From: Pengzhenrongella sicca
Lineage (GTDB): Bacteria > Actinomycetota > Actinomycetes > Actinomycetales > Cellulomonadaceae
DNA: 64,000 bases
NCBI RefSeq assembly: GCF_017569225.1
Contig: NZ_CP071868.1
Location: 4,030,001 to 4,094,000 of the forward strand
Reading direction: 5' to 3'
Shown: piece by piece, positions 45,503 to 54,625 of the stretch
Layout of the letters: the number at the start of each line of letters is the position of its first letter
Numbering within the stretch: the first letter of the stretch is position 1
Made by a program: the position numbers and the translations under genes
The notes under the pieces: model-generated
Database searches by the model: none
What the model was told of the DNA's origin: nothing
The model's input: the letters and a program-made list of their open reading frames with translations, nothing else

Positions 45503-46069
45503 ATGCGCACCCATGTGGCCCTCCTGCGCGGCGTCAACGTGGGCGGGCACGGCAAGCTGGCGATGCCCGAGCTGCGCGAGATCGCGGTCTCGCTCGGGTT
45601 CCGGAACGTCGCCACGTACATCCAGAGCGGCAACCTGGTGTTCGCGAGCTCCGAGACGTCGGCGCGACGGCTGGCCGCCCGGCTCGAGGAGGCGGTCGCC
45701 GAGCGCACGACGGCGAGTCCCGGCGTCGTCGTGCTGGCCCGCGCCGAGCTCGCGCAGGTGGTGGCGGGCAACCCCTACCCGGGCGAGGCCGACCCCAAGC
45801 ACGTGCACGTCACGTTCCACAGCGAGGTGATCGGCCCGGACGGCGCCGCCGCCGGCCTCGCGGCAGCCGATCGGGCGCGCGAGCTCGGCAGCCGGGACGA
45901 GCTCGCCGTGGTCGGCAGCTGCCTGTACCTGCACACCCCGGACGGGCTGGGGCGGAGCGTGCTGGCCGCGCAGCTCGCGCGTCCGCAGGTCGGCCGGGCG
46001 ATGGGCCAGCTGGGCACCGCGCGCAACTGGTCCACTGTGCTGGCACTGCTCGCCCTCCTCGACGAGTGA
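45503..46069 (+). CDS. DUF1697 protein
   Basis: 188 residues. MRTHVALLRGVNVGGHGKLAMPELREIAVSLGFRNVATYIQSGNLVF is the hallmark start of DUF1697 (PF08002), followed by HVTF and TARNWSTVLALL at the end. Function unknown; found in many actinobacteria as a single gene. CAGGGT lies 6 nt before ATG, so it may be leaderless. Confidence 0.9.
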   Translation: MRTHVALLRGVNVGGHGKLAMPELREIAVSLGFRNVATYIQSGNLVFASSETSARRLAARLEEAVAERTTASPGVVVLARAELAQVVAGNPYPGEADPKHVHVTFHSEVIGPDGAAAGLAAADRARELGSRDELAVVGSCLYLHTPDGLGRSVLAAQLARPQVGRAMGQLGTARNWSTVLALLALLDE

Positions 46070-46089
46070 CCCGCGGCGCGCCCGTCGGG

Positions 46090-46314
46090 CTACAGCAGGA
46101 CGTCGACGGTCGAGTCCGAGGCCTCCGCCAGAGCGAGCTGCGCGAGCAACACCGACGCCCGGTCCGCCGCGATCTCGTCGGCGGTGGCGTCCGATCGTTG
46201 GTCGGTCGCGAGCTGCTTCTCCTCGCGCGTGAGCTGAGCCTGCGCGAGGGTCTTGGCGGCCTCCGCGGCGGAGGTGGAAGCGGAGCTGACGGAGCTGACG
46301 GCATCGATCGACAT
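46090..46314 (-). CDS. Small helical hypothetical protein
   Basis: 74 residues, MSIDAVSSVSSAST start, then a charged helix (AQLTREEKQLATDQ) and DSTVDVLL end. Strong ribosome binding site GAGGAG 6 nt before ATG. No family recognised. Downstream of and in the same direction as the 199-residue protein; both begin with a Ser/Ala-rich stretch, so they may work together. The start vaguely recalls YjfB-type motility proteins, which I do not rely on. Confidence 0.6.
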   Translation of the reverse strand: MSIDAVSSVSSASTSAAEAAKTLAQAQLTREEKQLATDQRSDATADEIAADRASVLLAQLALAEASDSTVDVLL

Positions 46315-46377
46315 GGGTGTCTCCTCTGGGGGTTCCGGGCGCCGTGGACCGGCGCCGACGAGCAACGTGCGTCCGGT

Positions 46378-46977
46378 TCACGCGGTGGCGTCGAGGAGCA
46401 GGCCGTCTTCGACGGCGCCCGCGAGGTCGTTCACATCCAGGCCGGCACCCGAGATCAGGTCGGCGAGGCTCGTGCCGCTGCGCAGCTGCGCCAGGAGCTC
46501 GGACGGCTCGACCTCGATCAGCTCGCTCAACGCATCGATCGTGTCCTGCTGCGTCGCGGTCATCGAGTCCCCCAGCACGCCGGAGGAGTTGGCCGGCGGC
46601 GGGCCGCCGCCGGGGCCGCCGAGCCCGGTCTGGTCGACCATGCTGCCGATCATCGCCTCGACGTTGTCGAGGGCCTGCATGTCGGCGGGTGCGTCCGCGA
46701 CGAGCGCGGAGATCAGGTCGTCTCGCGACACGCCCTGCTCCTGCGCGAGGTCGGCAAGGCTTGAACCGCCCGCGAGCGCCTCGGTGATCTCGTCCGTCGA
46801 GAGGCCGAGCACCTCGGCCGCCGCGGAGATGTGCCCCGGCGCCTCCGGCACGGCGGGCCGTGCCGTCGCGGGGGTCGGCGTCGTACGCGCCGTGCTGGCG
46901 GTGCTGGCCGCGCTCGTCGTGCTGAGCGCACTGACCTGCAGCTGCGAGTAGGCGGAGCTGATGCTGGCGATGGTCAT
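46378..46977 (-). CDS. Hypothetical protein with duplicated helical SLADL motif
   Basis: 199 residues. Two copies of one pattern: VLGLSTDEITEALAGGSSLADLAQEQGVS and EVEPSELLAQLRSGTSLADLISGAGLD, separated by a Gly/Pro loop (GLGGPGGGPPPANSSG). Low-complexity Ser/Thr/Pro start. No signal peptide. AGGA before the ATG. Similar G-x-SLADxAxxxGVS helices occur in many proteins of unknown role. Confidence 0.65.
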   Translation of the reverse strand: MTIASISSAYSQLQVSALSTTSAASTASTARTTPTPATARPAVPEAPGHISAAAEVLGLSTDEITEALAGGSSLADLAQEQGVSRDDLISALVADAPADMQALDNVEAMIGSMVDQTGLGGPGGGPPPANSSGVLGDSMTATQQDTIDALSELIEVEPSELLAQLRSGTSLADLISGAGLDVNDLAGAVEDGLLLDATA

Positions 46978-47179
46978 CGCTGTCCTTCCGGTGACGCGCG
47001 GGGGCGCAGCGGACCGGCGGTTCGATCCACGCCCTGCTCATCGGTCGGACCCAGCGCTTGCGCAGCGAAATCCCGACTTTGACAGCGGATTGACAGGTGG
47101 GTCCCAGACACGCCGCCGATCCTGTGAATCCGCAGGTGGGCGCGCTGCCCGGGCCCGGCCACCCGGCCGGGCCCGCGGG

Positions 47180-47839
47180 TCAGCGCAGCGCGGGCGCCGG
47201 GGTGGGGTCGGGCGCGGGGATCTCCACCGCGATCTCCGTGCCGAGCGTCGCCCCGATCAGGCCCAGCTCGTCGCCGCTCCAGAACCGGCCCGGGTCGAAC
47301 CAGCTCGACTTCCGGTCGCTGGCGAGCAGCCCCATGGCCTCGAACGTGATCGCCACGATCTCGGCGCAGTAGACGGTCTCGAGCTGCGCGTCGCGGTCGG
47401 GCCCGATCTTTGGGGCGCGGCCGCGCAGCCAGCGGCCGGCCAGCGCGGCCGTGGAGGGGAACGGGGTGCCGTCGAGGCGGGCGACGGTGCGCAGCACCGC
47501 GTCCTCCATCTCGCGCGTGATGGGGGCGTCGAGCTGGCGCAGCCACGCCTGCTGGCCGTAGCGGTTGCCCCAGACCGTCACCGCGTCGCGCAGGTCGTGG
47601 AGCTGGGCGCCGCGCTGGTGGCTGCCCGACCACTGGTCACGCAGCGACCGGCCGAGCTCGGCGTGCCACATCAGCGGCGGCAGGTCGTCGATCACGACCG
47701 CCATCCCGACGTGGTTCACCGGGCTGTTCGTCGTCAGCTGGATCGCCCGGTCCGCGATCGTGTGGCCGCGGAACAGCCACAGGTCACCCGTCCGCGTCGC
47801 GGTCAGAGCCTCGTTCAGGTCGATCCGGTCCGCGAGCAC
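47180..47839 (-). CDS. Permuted NlpC/P60 (YiiX-like) papain-fold protein
   Basis: 219 residues. TGDLWLFRGHTIADRAIQLTTNSPVNHVGMAVV contains the conserved G-D-x-x-x-F and N-H-V-G (catalytic His), and ETVYCAEIVAITFEAMGLL carries the catalytic Cys of the circularly permuted NlpC/P60 group. Members cut amide or lipid ester bonds. No signal peptide, so probably cytoplasmic. GTG start 6 nt after a TAGGCT box. Confidence 0.75.
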   Translation of the reverse strand: MLADRIDLNEALTATRTGDLWLFRGHTIADRAIQLTTNSPVNHVGMAVVIDDLPPLMWHAELGRSLRDQWSGSHQRGAQLHDLRDAVTVWGNRYGQQAWLRQLDAPITREMEDAVLRTVARLDGTPFPSTAALAGRWLRGRAPKIGPDRDAQLETVYCAEIVAITFEAMGLLASDRKSSWFDPGRFWSGDELGLIGATLGTEIAVEIPAPDPTPAPALR

Positions 47840-47856
47840 CTCTGTAGCCTAGGCGG
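47840..47856. promoter_or_regulatory. Overlapping divergent -10 boxes
   Basis: TAGCCTAGG holds a -10 for each direction: TAGCCT (47845-47850) 6 nt before the plus ATG and TAGGCT on the minus strand 6 nt before the GTG at 47839. Both genes appear leaderless and cannot be transcribed at the same moment. Confidence 0.55.
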
Positions 47857-48039
47857 ATGAAGTGGTGGAAGGTCCTCGGAGTGGCCGCGTTCGCAGGTGT
47901 CGCAGCAGGTGGCGTGCTGATTGCGAAGGACGAGCGTCGCCGCGACGCCTACACGCCCGACGAGATCCGGGCCCGGCTGCACGCGCGGCTGACCGCGGGC
48001 GCCGACGACGCCGGGCCGGCCGCGCCGAGCGACTCCTAG
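47857..48039 (+). CDS. Small membrane-anchored hypothetical protein
   Basis: 60 residues. One hydrophobic helix (VLGVAAFAGVAAGGVLIA) then a charged tail with YTPDEIRARLHARL. No family recognised. The short spacing from the shared promoter and a clean frame support it. Confidence 0.6.
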   Translation: MKWWKVLGVAAFAGVAAGGVLIAKDERRRDAYTPDEIRARLHARLTAGADDAGPAAPSDS

Positions 48040-48094
48040 CCGCCGCACAGGATCCGCACACCCCGGCCACACGCGCGGGGGCTTTGCTGGGGCC

Positions 48095-49483
48095 ATGCCC
48101 TCCTCACACCCCGCCTCGCCCCGCGTTCCCCGCCGCTGGCTCCGCACGAGCGCCCTCGCGCTCGGCGCCACGCTCGCCTTCGGGGGCCTGACCGCGTGCG
48201 CGGCGTCGGACGGCTCGACCGAGGGGTCCTCGTCGTCGTCCTCGACGTCGGCGACCAGCGCGCTGTTCGACAGCTCGGCCGTGCACACGATCGCCGTGAC
48301 GTTCGACGACGCGGAGTACGACGCGATGATCGCGGCGTACCTCGCCGACGGCACGAAGGGGTGGATCACCGCCACCGTGACGATCGACGGCGAGGAGTTC
48401 ACGGAGGTCGGGCTGCGCCTGAAGGGCAACTCGTCGCTGCAGGGCCTGACCACGGAGCAGGCCGAGGACCCCGCCGCGCTGCCGTGGCTCGTGCGCCTCG
48501 ACAAGTTCGTGGACGGCCAGGCGTACGACGGCGCGACGTCGTTCGTGGTGCGCTCCAACACCACCGAGACCGCGCTCAACGAGGCCGTGGCGCTCGAGCT
48601 GCTCGAGCTCAGCGGGCTCGCCTCCGAGCAGGCGACCGCGTCCCGGTTCAGCGTCAACGGCGGGGAGGAGGCCCTGCGTCTGGTCATCGAGAACCCCGAC
48701 GAGGCGTGGGAGGAGTCGACGTTCGGCACGGCGGGGCTGCTCTACAAGGCCGAGTCCGGCGGCGACTACACCTACCGGGGCGACGACCCGGCGGCGTACG
48801 AGGACGTCTTCGACCAGGAGACCGGCGAGGAGGACCTGACGCCGCTCATCGAGTTCCTCGCCTTCCTCGACAGCGCCGACGATGCGACGTTCACCGCGGA
48901 GCTGTCGGACTACCTCGACGTCGACGCGTTCGCGACGTACCTCGCCGCGCAGGAGCTCGTCGACAACTTCGACGACATCTCGGGCCCCGGGAACAACTCC
49001 TACCTGCGCTACGACACCGAGAGCGGCCTGTTCACCGTCGTCGCGTGGGACCAGAACCTGTCGTTCGGGACGATGAACATGGGCGGCGGCGCAGGCGGAG
49101 CGGCGCCCGGTGGCGACGGGGCGGCGGCCGGCGGCGCCCGGCCCGAGCTCCCGGCGGACGGGGAGCTGCCCAGCGGCATGCCCACCGACATGCCGACTGA
49201 CATGCCTACCGACATGCCCACCGACATGCCCTCGGACATGGCGGGCGGGATGGACGGCTCGATGGGCGGGAACGTCCTGGCCGAACGATTCATGGCGGAC
49301 GAGACGTTCGCGGCGCTGTACGAGACCACGCTCGCCGACCTCACCGAGACCCTCTACACGAGCGGGACGGCCGCCGAGGTGCTCGAGACGTGGACCGATG
49401 TGCTCACCGACGGCGCGAGCGACCTGGTCAGCGCGGAGACCATCGACACCGAGGCCGCGGCCATCGCCGAGTACTTCGACTGA
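48095..49483 (+). CDS. CotH-kinase-family lipoprotein
   Basis: 462 residues. Lipobox LTACAAS (Cys near residue 35) and Ser-rich linker. CotH kinase fold (PF08757): ITATVTIDGEEFTEVGLRLKGNSSLQG, LPWLVRLDKFVDGQAYDGATSFVVRSNTTETALNEAVALELLE and NSYLRYDTESGLFTVVAWDQNLSFG, the last with the metal-binding Asp. CotH kinases phosphorylate surface proteins. A low-complexity insert (GGAGGAAPGGDG then five MPTD units) interrupts the end. Its usual partners, VTC/DUF4956/Cthe_2159, lie at 2136-5426. Confidence 0.88.
   Translation: MPSSHPASPRVPRRWLRTSALALGATLAFGGLTACAASDGSTEGSSSSSSTSATSALFDSSAVHTIAVTFDDAEYDAMIAAYLADGTKGWITATVTIDGEEFTEVGLRLKGNSSLQGLTTEQAEDPAALPWLVRLDKFVDGQAYDGATSFVVRSNTTETALNEAVALELLELSGLASEQATASRFSVNGGEEALRLVIENPDEAWEESTFGTAGLLYKAESGGDYTYRGDDPAAYEDVFDQETGEEDLTPLIEFLAFLDSADDATFTAELSDYLDVDAFATYLAAQELVDNFDDISGPGNNSYLRYDTESGLFTVVAWDQNLSFGTMNMGGGAGGAAPGGDGAAAGGARPELPADGELPSGMPTDMPTDMPTDMPTDMPSDMAGGMDGSMGGNVLAERFMADETFAALYETTLADLTETLYTSGTAAEVLETWTDVLTDGASDLVSAETIDTEAAAIAEYFD
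49178..49240 (+). repeat. 12-bp tandem repeat in the CotH gene
   Basis: About five units of ATGCCCACCGAC or variants, coding MPTD repeats followed by MPSDM. In frame. Confidence 0.85.
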
Positions 49484-49792
49484 GCGGCACCCCGCAGACC
49501 CAGACCCCCGCAGACCCAGCGGCGCCGCAGCCTCAGCGGCGCCGCACGAGCGCGGCCGTCACGCCGGCGATGAGGATGAGGGACATGACAATCAGCACCA
49601 TTCGGTCATAGTGTCTGAAACACACATTTAACACCACAGGACCACACAAACCTGCCAGCATGGTCACAGAACCTGCACAGCCAGTGGCCGCGTAGCCCCG
49701 CCCCACCTCGACCCGCACGGGAGGTCTGCCCCGGACGCAGAAGCGAGCCTCGGCCCACTCACCGAGGCCGGACCCTCCCTGGAGGTTCGACT
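49484..49792. other. Region upstream of the exopolysaccharide operon
   Basis: 309 nt. 49590-49670 is the most AT-rich part and includes TTTAAC, a plausible promoter for the operon, and GTGT...ACAC dyads. A very short minus-strand frame is listed separately. Nothing else recognised. Confidence 0.4.
49533..49601 (-). CDS. Possible 22-residue hydrophobic peptide
   Basis: One membrane helix with an RRR tail (ends AGVTAALVRRR). CACTAT lies 6 nt before ATG as in other leaderless genes here. May be a small membrane protein or chance; no homologue known to me. Confidence 0.2.
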   Translation of the reverse strand: MVLIVMSLILIAGVTAALVRRR

Positions 49793-50785
49793 GTGAGCGA
49801 ACAAGTCCTGCTCACGGGTAGCGACGGTCGGCCAACCCCCGGCCCGCATCCCGCCCTCACCAGCTGGCTCGTCGGCTTTCACGGCACGATCCACGCCCTC
49901 GACCCCGACGTCGACGGCCGGGTGTCGCTCCGCTCGCTCGCCCTCGCGCACAAGTCCCTCGGGACGCAGCGGCTGTCCGTCCTGACGGACCTCGGGTCGG
50001 TGCGCGGCACGCGCCTCGCGCCCCGCGCGATCGACGGCTCGCGGCACGTCGGCGCGTCCGCGTCCGACAGCGACCAGCCAGCGCCCGACCACTGGGACGA
50101 GTCCGAGCCGCTCGCCGCCTACCTGGACCGCCGGCTGCTCGAGGCCCGCGTGCTCTACCTGCCGAACCGGAGCCGGGTGTACCACCTGCTCAAGCGGGTC
50201 CTCGACCTCGTGTGCTCGATCGTCCTGCTCGTGCTCGCGTCTCCGGTCATCCTCATCCTCGCCGTGTGGATCCGGCTCGACTCGCCCGGCCCGGCCATCT
50301 TCCGCCAGCAGCGCGTGACGCTCGGCGGCCAGCAGTTCACGTTCTACAAGTTCCGCACGATGTGGGTGGACGCCCCCGAGCGCTTCCCGGAGCTCTACGA
50401 CTACCGGAGCACGGGCTCGCGCGGCGAGGTCTTCTACAAGCTCGAGGACGACCCCCGGAACACCCGCGTCGGCCGCTGGCTGCGGCGCACGACGCTCGAC
50501 GAGCTGCCGAACCTGGTGAACGTGCTGCGCGGCGACATGACGCTCGTCGGGCCGCGGCCGGAGCTGCCGCAGCTCCTCGCGCACTACCGCCCCGAGGACC
50601 TCGCCCTGTTCTTCACGCGCGCCGGGCTCACCGGCCTCGCGCAGGTCGCCGGGCGCAGCCTGCTCACGGTCCGCGAGCGCATCACCCTCGACCTGCGCTA
50701 CGTCGCCCAGCAGACCCTGGTCCTGGACCTGCGCATCCTCACGCGGACCGTCCTCGTGGTGCTGCTCGGCCGAGGCGCGTTCTGA
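49793..50785 (+). CDS. Polyprenyl-phosphate sugar transferase (exopolysaccharide priming)
   Basis: 330 residues. Begins sugar polymer synthesis by moving a sugar phosphate to undecaprenyl phosphate. One strong helix (LVCSIVLLVLASPVILILAVWI) preceded by KR, then DSPGPAIFRQQRVTLGGQQFTFYKFRTM, RRTTLDELPNLVNVLRGDMTLVGPRPELP and GLTGLAQVAGR, all of the bacterial sugar transferase family (PF02397). The first 130 residues are a non-membrane extension. GTG start with GGAGG 8 nt upstream. First gene of the operon. Confidence 0.92.
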   Translation: MSEQVLLTGSDGRPTPGPHPALTSWLVGFHGTIHALDPDVDGRVSLRSLALAHKSLGTQRLSVLTDLGSVRGTRLAPRAIDGSRHVGASASDSDQPAPDHWDESEPLAAYLDRRLLEARVLYLPNRSRVYHLLKRVLDLVCSIVLLVLASPVILILAVWIRLDSPGPAIFRQQRVTLGGQQFTFYKFRTMWVDAPERFPELYDYRSTGSRGEVFYKLEDDPRNTRVGRWLRRTTLDELPNLVNVLRGDMTLVGPRPELPQLLAHYRPEDLALFFTRAGLTGLAQVAGRSLLTVRERITLDLRYVAQQTLVLDLRILTRTVLVVLLGRGAF

Positions 50786-51732
50786 TGCGCCGCGCGCCGG
50801 CGGGCGCCCGGTCTGGCACCGGCCACGGCACCGGCACGAGCACCCGCTCCAGCACGACCGACGTCGACGTCGTGATCGTCGGCTACCGCTCGCGCGAGCT
50901 GCTCGGGCGGTGCCTCGACGCCCTGACGGCGGCCGCGCCGGGGCTTACGATCAGCCGGACCGTCGCGGACAACCACTCGACGGACGGGACGCTCGAGGCG
51001 GTCGCGGCGCGCGACGACGGGTCCCGGGCGTTCGACATGGGCTGGAACAGCGGGTTCGCGCGCGCCAACAACCGGGCGATCGCACTCGGCGACGGCCGGT
51101 ACGTGCTGGTCCTCAACCCGGACACCGTCGTCCGACCGGGCGCGCTCACGGAGCTCGTGCGGTTCGCCGACGCCGAGCCGACCGCCGGCGTCGTCGCCCC
51201 CCGGCTGCTGAACGCCGACGGCACGGCCCAACGCACCGCGCGGGCGTTCCCGACGCCCGCCGCGGCCGTCTTCGGCCGCCGCTCGCCGCTGACCCGCTGG
51301 TTCCCGAGCAACCGGTTCTCCCGCGCGTTCCTGCTCGAGGGCGAGCACGCGGCGGACGCCCCCTTCGCCGTCGACTGGGTCTCGGGCGCCGCGATGCTCG
51401 TGCCCCGCGCGGTGATCGCCGAGGTCGGCGGGTTCGACGAGGACTACTTCCTGTTCTGGGAGGACGCGGACTGGTGCCGGCGCATCCGGTCAGCCGGGTA
51501 CGGCGTCTGGTGCGTGCCGACGGCGGTCGTCGTCCACGACGAGGGCGGCTCGCGCGGGCACGGCTGGAGCGCCCGGTCAATCGTCCGGTTCCACCGCGGC
51601 GCGTACCTCTACTGGCGCAAGCACCATGCCCGGCACCCGCTCAACCCCGCCCGCTGGGCCGGCGCCGTGGTGCTCACGGCCCGCGCCGTCACCCTCATCC
51701 TGTTCCACCAGTTCGCCAGGAGGTCGCTCTGA
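50785..51732 (+). CDS. GT2-family glycosyltransferase (rhamnosyltransferase-like)
   Basis: 315 residues. VDVVIVGYRSRELLGRCLDAL, ADNHSTDGTLEAV, GWNSGFARANNRAI, VLNPDTVVRPGAL (metal-binding DxD-like NPD), FAVDWVSGAAMLVPRAVI and GGFDEDYFLFWEDADWCRR. The layout is that of WbbL/rhamnosyl-type GT2 enzymes. One-nt overlap with the gene before and after. Adds a sugar to the lipid-linked repeat unit. Confidence 0.9.
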   Translation: MRRAPAGARSGTGHGTGTSTRSSTTDVDVVIVGYRSRELLGRCLDALTAAAPGLTISRTVADNHSTDGTLEAVAARDDGSRAFDMGWNSGFARANNRAIALGDGRYVLVLNPDTVVRPGALTELVRFADAEPTAGVVAPRLLNADGTAQRTARAFPTPAAAVFGRRSPLTRWFPSNRFSRAFLLEGEHAADAPFAVDWVSGAAMLVPRAVIAEVGGFDEDYFLFWEDADWCRRIRSAGYGVWCVPTAVVVHDEGGSRGHGWSARSIVRFHRGAYLYWRKHHARHPLNPARWAGAVVLTARAVTLILFHQFARRSL

Positions 51733-53198
51733 TGGGTTCCGTCACCTCCGTGCTGGGTCGCCACTGGCGACTCGTCACCGTCGCGGCGATCGGGGCGATC
51801 CTCGCCTTCGCCGGCTCGTACCTCGTCGAGACGACGTACTCGTCCTCGACCCGCGTGCTCATCCGGGGTCGCGATGCGACGTTCCTGACGAGCACCGGGC
51901 AGGACCTGTCCGGGCAGCCCGGGGTTGTCGACTCGACCCTGGCGCAGTCGCTGGCGTCCACCTACGCCGGCATCGCCACGAGCCGCAGCGTCGCCGAGGC
52001 CGTCGTCGCCGACCTCAAGCTCGACGACCAGCCGCCGAAGACGGGCGTGCTGGCGTCCGCCGCGAAGGCCCTCGCCTGGGTCTACCGGTGCGGGCGGGCG
52101 TTCGTCACGTCCGGCTTCTGCGCGCGCGTGGACGAGCACGAGAAGGCGGTGCTCGGCGTGCAGGAGGGCACCGCGGTCGAGCCGCTCGGCGCCAACGCCG
52201 GGTCGAGCGCCGGGACGACGGGCTCGTACGTGCTCGAGGTGCGCGCCTCGGGCAGCACGTCGACGCAGGCGCAGGCGGTGACCGATGCCGTAGCCGACGA
52301 GCTGATCCGGGCGAGTGCCGAGCGGTTCCAGGCCGACTCGGCGGAGAACATCGCAAGCCTGCAGGGGCTCGTCGCCAGCGCCGAGGCCGACGTCGCGACC
52401 CGCTCGGGCGCGCTCGCCGCCTTCCAGACGCAGCACGGCATCCTCGCGGCCGACGGCCGCCAGACGCTGTCAGCCACCACGAACGAGGCCGTCCGCTCGG
52501 ACCTGATCCAGGCGCAGGCGCAGGAGGCCGACCTGCGCGCGCAGCTCGCCTCGATCGACCGGGCGCTCAGCACGACACCGAAGAACCAGACCTCCTCGCA
52601 GCGCATCACCACCGGGCGGTCAACGACCGAGCTGGCCGGCGAGGACACGAACGCCGTCTACACCGACCTCCAGATCCAGCAGCGCACGCTCCAGGCCCAG
52701 CTGCAGGGCCAGTCCGCGCGGGTCGCCCAGCTCCAGGCGACGCTCGACGGCGCGGGGACCCTGGCCGACAACGCCGTCGCCGGCGAGCTCGCGGACCTGG
52801 AGAACGCTGTGTCGCTCGCCGAGCAGAACCTCGCGGCCGTGACCACGACGCTGCAGGACGCGCAGGTGACGCAGGCACAGGGCCCGGTGGACCTCACGCG
52901 CCTCGACCAGGCGGGCGCCCCCGCCTACCCGTCGGAGCCCAAGCGATACATCTACCTCGCGCTCGGGCTGCTGATCGGCGGCCTCGCCGGCGCCGGGCTC
53001 ACCGCGCAGGCCCGCCGGCGCGAGCCCGGCGTCGCCCCGGACGAGGACGACGACGAGGCGGCAGGCGCGCGGCCCCGCGGCGGGAGCGGCGAGGGCGAGG
53101 CGAGCGACGCCGAGCTCGAGTCGAGCATCTTCGGCGGATCCCTGCAGCCGACCAACGGTCGCCGCGCGCTGCACAGCGACCCGCCGGGGCGAACCTGA
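51732..53198 (+). CDS. Wzz-like chain-length determinant protein
   Basis: 488 residues. Helix near residue 15 (LVTVAAIGAILAFAGSYLV) and near 405 (YIYLALGLLIGGLAGAGL), with a large periplasmic-side part between that has long coiled coils (ADVATRSGALAAFQTQHG; QLQGQSARVAQLQATLDG). Two cysteines occur in the first half. Unlike tyrosine-kinase-linked forms there is no ATPase domain; the tail is charged and disordered. AGGAGG precedes ATG. Confidence 0.8.
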   Translation: MGSVTSVLGRHWRLVTVAAIGAILAFAGSYLVETTYSSSTRVLIRGRDATFLTSTGQDLSGQPGVVDSTLAQSLASTYAGIATSRSVAEAVVADLKLDDQPPKTGVLASAAKALAWVYRCGRAFVTSGFCARVDEHEKAVLGVQEGTAVEPLGANAGSSAGTTGSYVLEVRASGSTSTQAQAVTDAVADELIRASAERFQADSAENIASLQGLVASAEADVATRSGALAAFQTQHGILAADGRQTLSATTNEAVRSDLIQAQAQEADLRAQLASIDRALSTTPKNQTSSQRITTGRSTTELAGEDTNAVYTDLQIQQRTLQAQLQGQSARVAQLQATLDGAGTLADNAVAGELADLENAVSLAEQNLAAVTTTLQDAQVTQAQGPVDLTRLDQAGAPAYPSEPKRYIYLALGLLIGGLAGAGLTAQARRREPGVAPDEDDDEAAGARPRGGSGEGEASDAELESSIFGGSLQPTNGRRALHSDPPGRT

Positions 53199-54625
53199 TG
53201 ACCGCGGAGGCGACCGGGCAGGTCCGCGGCGCGACGATCAGCGTCGCCGCGCAGCTCGCCGCGAAGGTCGCGCACCTCGCGCTCAACGTCGTCTCGACGC
53301 TGGCGATCGTCCGCTACCTCGCGCCGGCCGAGTACGGCACCTACGTCCTCGTCCTGACCGTGACGACGCTCGCGGGGGTGATCGCGGACTTCGGGCTGCC
53401 GAAGCTCGCCGTGCGCGAGGTGGTGCGCCCGGGCGAGGACGAGGGCGCCGTCGTCGGCACGATCATCGCGATCCGGCTCGCCCTCGCGGTCGTCGCGGTG
53501 CTCGCGTGCCAGGGGGTGATCGCGCTGTTCGGCGGCTCGGCGCAGGCGCACCTGGCGGCGGCGGTCGCGTCGCTCGTGATCGTCGCCGACGCGGTGCTGG
53601 GCGTCGTGGTCGTCGCGTTCCAGGTCCGGCTCGCCCAGCACCTCGAGGCCGGGATCCGGGTGCTCGCGGAGGGGCTCGAGACCGCGCTGATCCTCGCGCT
53701 CGTCGCGCGCGGCGCGAGCCTGCCGGCACTGTTCGTGCCGCCGGTCGTCGGGGTCGTCGTCGGGGTCGTCGCGGCGGCGGCGCTCACGCGGCGCCGGTAT
53801 GCGCTGCGTCCCCGCGTGGTTGCCGCGCGCGTGCGCCCGCTCCTGCGCGAGGCGCTGCCGCTCGGCCCGGCGCTGCTCGTGGGCGTGCTCTACCTCAAGC
53901 TCGACTCGTTCGTGGTCGCCGCCATGCGGCCGCCGCAGGACCTCGGGCTGTACGGCGCCGCCTACCAGCCGATCGAGTACCTGTTCCTGGCGACGGCCGT
54001 GATCATCAACGTGCTCTTCCCGCTGCTCGCGCGGGCCTGGGCCGGGCACCGGCCCGAGTCGTTCCACACGATCTACGGCCGCGGCACCGAGCTGCTCGTG
54101 ATCGTCACGGCGTTCGTCCCGGTGACCGTGATCTTCCTGGCCCCCGCGCTGGTCGAGACCGCGTTCGGGCCGGCGTACGCGGGCGCGGCGGCCCCGCTGG
54201 CCGTCCTGTCGGTGGCCCTGGTCGTGATGACCGTGAACGCCTGGCAGTCGCTCGTGCTGCTGGCCGGCGGCTACCAGCGCGTCGTGCTGCGCTACAACCT
54301 CGTCGCCCTCGCCATCGCGGTCGTGAGCTGCACCGCGGCCGTCCGGGTCGCGGGCGTCGTAGGCGCGGCCGCCTCCGCGCTCGGCACCGGCGTCCTCGTC
54401 CTGGCGTTCTCGACCCGCGCGGTGCGGCGGCGGATGCAGGCGAGCCTCGACGCCGGCCGGATCGGCCGGATCACGACCGCCGCCGCGGCGACCGCGGCCG
54501 TCGTCGCGGCGCTCAGCGCGGCGGGCGCCCCGTGGCTGCTCATCGCGATCGGCGCGGCGGTGCCCTACGCCGCGATCCTCGGCGCGTTCGGGTTCCACCG
54601 CACGATCCCGGCGGCCTTCGCATGA
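53198..54625 (+). CDS. Polysaccharide flippase (Wzx/MOP type)
   Basis: 475 residues, about 12-14 helices. ISVAAQLAAKVAHLALNVVSTLAIVRYLAPAEYGTYVLVLTV is the MOP start; LYGAAYQPIEYLFLATAVIINVLFPLLARAW a second conserved part. Moves the lipid-linked unit across the membrane. One-nt overlap with the gene before (TGATG) and 4 nt with the next (ATGA). Confidence 0.88.
   Translation: MTAEATGQVRGATISVAAQLAAKVAHLALNVVSTLAIVRYLAPAEYGTYVLVLTVTTLAGVIADFGLPKLAVREVVRPGEDEGAVVGTIIAIRLALAVVAVLACQGVIALFGGSAQAHLAAAVASLVIVADAVLGVVVVAFQVRLAQHLEAGIRVLAEGLETALILALVARGASLPALFVPPVVGVVVGVVAAAALTRRRYALRPRVVAARVRPLLREALPLGPALLVGVLYLKLDSFVVAAMRPPQDLGLYGAAYQPIEYLFLATAVIINVLFPLLARAWAGHRPESFHTIYGRGTELLVIVTAFVPVTVIFLAPALVETAFGPAYAGAAAPLAVLSVALVVMTVNAWQSLVLLAGGYQRVVLRYNLVALAIAVVSCTAAVRVAGVVGAAASALGTGVLVLAFSTRAVRRRMQASLDAGRIGRITTAAAATAAVVAALSAAGAPWLLIAIGAAVPYAAILGAFGFHRTIPAAFA

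Noticed and set aside
43112-47041. 1300-codon minus-strand frame
   Set aside because: Runs through cellobiose phosphorylase and others in the opposite direction; composition is that of a GC-rich shadow.
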